Source of the DNA: an uncultured Rhodospirillales bacterium
GTDB lineage: Bacteria; Pseudomonadota; Alphaproteobacteria; Acetobacterales; Acetobacteraceae
Assembly: GCA_903924855.1 (NCBI GenBank)
Contig: CAIYCW010000040.1
Location: 1-64,000, forward strand
Direction: 5' to 3'
Length of the DNA: 64,000 nucleotides
Shown here: one piece after another, positions 61,601 through 64,000 of the stretch
How the letters are laid out: each line of letters opens with the position of its first letter
How positions within the stretch are numbered: the stretch's first letter is position 1
Made by a program: the position numbers and the translations under genes
Notes under the pieces: generated by a model
The model's database searches: none
Told to the model about the DNA's origin: nothing
Seen by the model: the letters and a program-made list of their open reading frames with translations, nothing else

Positions 61601-64000
61601 GAGGCCGGGCCATAGAAGCCCTGGCCGTTCAGCGTCTGCTGATCCGGCAGGGTGATGGTGTTGCCGACCGGCGTGATGGTGGAGGTGGTTTTGACGCCGT
61701 TGATGATCTCGGTGACCTGGACCGGGCCGGTGATGGTCTCGGTCGTGGGCACGATGTCGCTGATCGTCACGTCATAGGCGGGCACGTTGTTGGTCGGCGT
61801 GACGGTGATCGTGTAGTCCTGCAGATAGCCAGAGGAGGTGCCGGCGATGGTGGCGGCATCCTCATGGCTGGATTTCACGATGTTCACCGTGGGTGCCACC
61901 ACGGCGACATTGGCCGTGGCCTGCGTGCCCACAGTCTTGCCCGCGGTGACGGTGCTGATCGTGTTCTCCAGGGTCTGGCCGGCGGTGGCCGTGTTGGACA
62001 CCAGCGCCTGGTAGGAGATCGTGACCGTCGAGGGCTGGGTGGCCTTCACCGCGCCGAGGTCGAACTGCACGCCGCCGGAGATGGCGCTTTCGGTGAGTGT
62101 CAGGGCGCCGCCGGTGCTGCTGGTCAAACCGGTGCCGACATTGGTGATGACGGCACTGTTGGCCACGTAGGAGAGGCCGGTGGGCAGCGTGTCCTTCAGG
62201 TCGAGATCGGTCGAGGTGCCTTCCGGCACGGTCACGGTCACGGTGTAGGTGGCGACGTCGCCTGCCTCGATCCGATCACCGGTGGTGCCGTTGGCTGCGT
62301 TGAGCGTGAGGTCGCTCACAGAGGCCAGCGTCTTGGTGGTGGTCGGGTAGGCCAGCGTCACGTTCGCGGTGGAGGACGTGCCGTTATAGGTCTGCTGGGT
62401 GCCCTGCGTGTCGGTGGAGGGCAGCGTCTGGTCGGTGAAGTTCGCCTTGTTGAGGTAGCTGGCGTCGAACGCGTCGGTGGTGTTCACCGTGCCGTCGAAG
62501 GTGATGCTGTAATTGGCGCCGGCATCGACTTCCGGCAGCACGACGGTGAGCACGCCGTTGGTGATGCTGGCCGTGGTCGGGGTGATCAGCGTGGTGCCGT
62601 TATAGACCTGCAGTGAGGAGGCATCGACGTTGATGCCCGTGCCGATCTGGGTGGCCAGGTTGTCGGTGATGGTCACGTTGTAGGCGGTGGCGGCGGTCGA
62701 GGCGTCGGTCACGGCGAGCTTGTACTGAACCTCGTCATTGGCCATCACGCCGGTGATGGTGGATTTGTAGCCGCCACCCTGGGTGACGTTCTCGACCGTC
62801 TTGGTGACGGTCACCTTGGGGGTCAGCAGGTCGACGTTGGCCTGATCCTGAGCGTTGACCGGCGTGGTGCTGCCCGGTGCGGTGGCGGCCACGTTCGCGG
62901 TGTTGGTGAGCACCGTGTCCGGTGCGCCCTTGTTCAGGTTGGACTGGGTGGCGTTGGCAAGGGCGGTGATCGTGTAGGTGATCGTGTCATCACCCGCCTG
63001 GCTGTTGTCGGCCACGACCACATTGTTGAGCGTGATGCCGGAGCTGCTGATGGTGGTGCCCACCAGACCGGCGGCGGGCGCCCCGTTGGCCGAGGTGATG
63101 CCGGCGCCGACCGCGGTGATCTGGGCGGAGACGAAGGACAGGCTCTGCGCGCCGTTGTTGGGCAGCGAGTCGGTCAGATCGACGCTGCCATAGGAGCCGG
63201 CATCGAGGGTGGTGACGACGGTGTAGGTGACCTGTTCGCCCGCGCGCACCGTGACATTGTCCGCGGCGGTGACGGATTCCGAGGTGGAGGTGACGTTCTT
63301 TTTCTCGGTCGGCAGGGCGGTCTGGACCGCGACCGAGGAGGTCAGATTGCCGGGCGACGGGCCGTTGGCGAAGTTGGTGCCGCCGTTGACGCCCTGATAC
63401 TGGGTGACGGTTGCGGTGTTGGTCTCGGTCACCTGCGGCTCGGGCGTGTTGGCGCCCAAGGTTGCGGTGTAGTCGAGCAGCACGATGTCGCTGCCGGTGG
63501 ACGGCGCCGTGCCGTTGTCGGCGCCGATGGAGGCGATGTCCACGCCGGTGCCGTTGAACAGATCGGCCGCCGCCTGCGCGGCGCTGAGTGGGTTAAGCGT
63601 GTTGGGGTCGAACAGCTGGATCGCGTTGCCCGCGCCGTCGGTGGCGGTGACACCGGTCACCGAGCCGGCGGCGATGACGGAGGGCAGGCTGTCCTTGACC
63701 ACGGTGTTGTAGGCGGTCGAGTTGCCGGAGTTCTGCACAGCGATGACGTAGGTGACCTGATCGCCCGCCTGCGCGCCGGTGGCGCCGAAGCCGGGGGCGG
63801 CCACGTTGAGGGCGCCGACATTGCTGTCTGTGATCACGTCGCCGGATTTCAGCACGCCGTTGCTGAAGTCACCGACCTGGGAGCCGGTGAGCACCTCGGT
63901 GGCGCCGGTGGTGCCGGCATGGGAGATGCCGGTGACGCCCTTGATGACGTTGATCTCGGGCTGGGCCAGCACGACCTGTGCGATGCTGCTGCCGGTGGTG
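58642..64000 (-). CDS. Giant repetitive surface/secreted protein, partial at the right edge
   Basis: The frame is open to the window edge (at least 1786 residues), so the N-terminus is missing. From the N-terminal side there are several DUF11-like repeats (TVTKTVENVTQ..., VNIVKSSHEDAA...), three SdrD-type B repeats (61443-60370), a glycine/asparagine-rich hemolysin-like segment (GGSGNAYLMGG), a Pro-rich linker (about 59500-59660), and a beta-roll-like end closing with a hydrophobic QIGHSLVV. It is likely secreted by a type I system (ABC, MFP and TolC genes not in window), or surface-anchored. Function may be adhesion or biofilm (inference). Confidence 0.88.
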   Translation of the reverse strand, partial: TTGSSIAQVVLAQPEINVIKGVTGISHAGTTGATEVLTGSQVGDFSNGVLKSGDVITDSNVGALNVAAPGFGATGAQAGDQVTYVIAVQNSGNSTAYNTVVKDSLPSVIAAGSVTGVTATDGAGNAIQLFDPNTLNPLSAAQAAADLFNGTGVDIASIGADNGTAPSTGSDIVLLDYTATLGANTPEPQVTETNTATVTQYQGVNGGTNFANGPSPGNLTSSVAVQTALPTEKKNVTSTSESVTAADNVTVRAGEQVTYTVVTTLDAGSYGSVDLTDSLPNNGAQSLSFVSAQITAVGAGITSANGAPAAGLVGTTISSSGITLNNVVVADNSQAGDDTITYTITALANATQSNLNKGAPDTVLTNTANVAATAPGSTTPVNAQDQANVDLLTPKVTVTKTVENVTQGGGYKSTITGVMANDEVQYKLAVTDASTAATAYNVTITDNLATQIGTGINVDASSLQVYNGTTLITPTTASITNGVLTVVLPEVDAGANYSITFDGTVNTTDAFDASYLNKANFTDQTLPSTDTQGTQQTYNGTSSTANVTLAYPTTTKTLASVSDLTLNAANGTTGDRIEAGDVATYTVTVTVPEGTSTDLDLKDTLPTGLSYVANSAVITNVGTGLTSSTGGALTLTESAISGGVQFDLGAVKATQPSTVTISYQALVSNTATAGQTLENTISTVTAGKTVGTQATANVAVVAPTVNIVKSSHEDAATIAGTSSGYLQDYTITVTPTNNVPAYDVTISDIVPTTETITGPVQVTEIINGVKTTSTITPVGNTITLPDQQTLNGQGFYGPASSIEIDYQTLLNNGSHVGDAISNKAVVTEYTAPGTDNGAAVSANSTASFNVPAGSLSGIVFQDFNDNGVKDTASGLTDNAIAGATVTLYSATTHAPVVIGGKVDTTATDSNGAYSFTGLDQGSYYVQITDSGYAGYSPIGTNANAAIDSIVDATGTTAAVNVYAGENTPNQNAGLYKLGSLSGEVFFDTNENGQMDNGETGIGTVKVELFNNGTDTGISTTAQLTSTASGTVGDYQFTGLIPGTYSVEVIPSADQIITKIPTSPTATVYNHADTAGDIQNIQVYSGTDTGHNDAGVAAPGEIKAFVFFDGQCSGTYHVGDAGIAGVTVLLLDSSGNKVASTTTDIHGGYDFKDLASGTYTVQVVAPAGMDFSDVEHASGNPLLDSDVNASGLTDTLTVAPGGLVQSANAGLEFNGNFNGATPIQLSQGQQYASFTGGQVIVGPGDNNVHTGSPGNNVVVLDGNNNIIELGLNASSNEDIGTSCGTLQTQTQSAANGFLFAGGTGSSYLDGGSGNAYLMGGLGANQVYSGSGNNTIIAGGNGSLITTGGLSTTIYYEKGDGLLTIDNGLRASVDTLTVYGYSSGSGVIKLVNGIQELVLSSTDIIQFVGPTQLGNGTAVNGNGLTFVDSITAAPIEELSFNTQDLPQFTTPGGTVAAAPAPVTTPVPVAPITLPPAGTVPVVTTPAPQPVATPPVITVAPATPGVTTLIETSSVQGLNVGAGITALQLFGYNNDVTDTNGGLTVTGDDGNSTFHLSGGNNDLVATGQGDTIVMGGANNTVQGNLGGSTITLTGNGTVDTYGYTNTITIGDGQSFIGGVAGQSTITVGTAGGTNGGTIQAAGNDNLITVNTGSGSWAITAGNGSDTVNITGGTDQVTLAGWSNHVSVTTGHAIVGGAAGDDIYSVLALGPIGSSVVSMDVAGFSAAQGDVLNVHGALQAGGFTAANLLLTQNGVDTVVSVGTSAGSYLLADLHNTQASSLQIGHSLVV
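60370..61443 (-). repeat. Three tandem SdrD-type B domains in the giant protein
   Basis: Three units begin near 61443, 61068 and 60705 and are about 375, 363 and 336 bases. The first two start GSLSG-x-VF-D-x-N-x-NG and the third GEIKAFVFFDG, with a later GxYxFxxLxxGxYxVxV core in each. This is the calcium-binding SdrD/CnaB-like fold typical of surface proteins. Confidence 0.75.

Noticed and set aside
58657-62616. A plus-strand open frame of 1319 codons opposite the giant protein
   Set aside because: It is Gly/Val/Asp/His-rich with no domain pattern and is fully antisense to a gene with clear repeats. The absence of stops follows from GC-rich codon use in the real gene.

Overview
The window is a gene-dense, high-GC stretch of chromosome with short intergenic gaps. 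Gene content, FixL/FixJ-type and FNR/FixK-type signals, a cbb3 oxidase cluster and an AT-rich palindromic element of a kind I associate with acetic-acid-bacterium relatives suggest an alphaproteobacterium, most plausibly an Acetobacteraceae/Rhodospirillales member. This placement comes from gene content and was not tested by a database search. I saw no rRNA, tRNA, insertion sequence, phage gene or CRISPR array.

Layout. 0.2-2.6 kb: protocatechuate catabolism (pcaD-pcaC fusion, pcaH, pcaG), closed by a hairpin terminator. 2.8-15.3 kb: mixed housekeeping and envelope genes (chemoreceptor, asparagine synthase, family 9 glycosyltransferase, old yellow enzyme with a DUF3859 protein, acyltransferase, pyridoxal kinase, NdvA-like ABC exporter, CBS protein, MscL, ChaC). 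15.3-27 kb: a FixL/FixJ-like two-component pair, a very divergent PEP carboxylase, a winged-helix-like protein behind a perfect FNR/FixK box, a hybrid histidine kinase and isocitrate dehydrogenase. 26.7-31.5 kb: an ATP-grasp-like protein, a transglutaminase-like protease and a circularly permuted ATP-grasp/alpha-E fusion. A transglutaminase/DUF2126 protein of the same wider system lies at 42-45.3 kb. 31.8-41.9 kb: a BciB-like iron-sulfur flavoprotein, a TauE/SafE-type membrane protein, and a complete ccoNOQP-ccoGHIS locus behind an FNR/FixK box. 45.4-52.3 kb: a DauA-like oxidase, a MobR-like regulator, 3-hydroxybenzoate 4-monooxygenase (mobA), and a TRAP transporter operon with a SnoaL-like protein. 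52.5-56.6 kb: a translationally coupled operon of unknown purpose (secreted alpha/beta hydrolase, spermidine-synthase-like membrane protein, Tat-exported isoaspartate-methyltransferase homologue). 56.7-64 kb: a small membrane protein, a Tat-exported metallo-beta-lactamase-fold protein, a SCO1/SenC protein, and the C-terminal 1785 or so residues of a giant surface or secreted protein that runs off the right edge.

How the genes work together. MobA makes protocatechuate, which PcaHG and the PcaD-PcaC fusion convert to 3-oxoadipate except for the PcaB step, which is not in the window. The TRAP transporter next to mobA may bring in the aromatic acid (inference). The cbb3 locus has structural and assembly genes in one run of overlapping or nearly abutting frames, and the SCO1 homologue could add copper delivery. 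Two FNR/FixK-type boxes tie the cbb3 operon and an uncharacterised small protein to oxygen control.

The candidates for undescribed biology are the hydrolase/spermidine-synthase-like/Tat-PCMT operon, the ATP-grasp/alpha-E/transglutaminase/DUF2126 set with its extra ATP-grasp-like gene, the PEP carboxylase with altered active-site motifs, and the FNR-boxed small protein.
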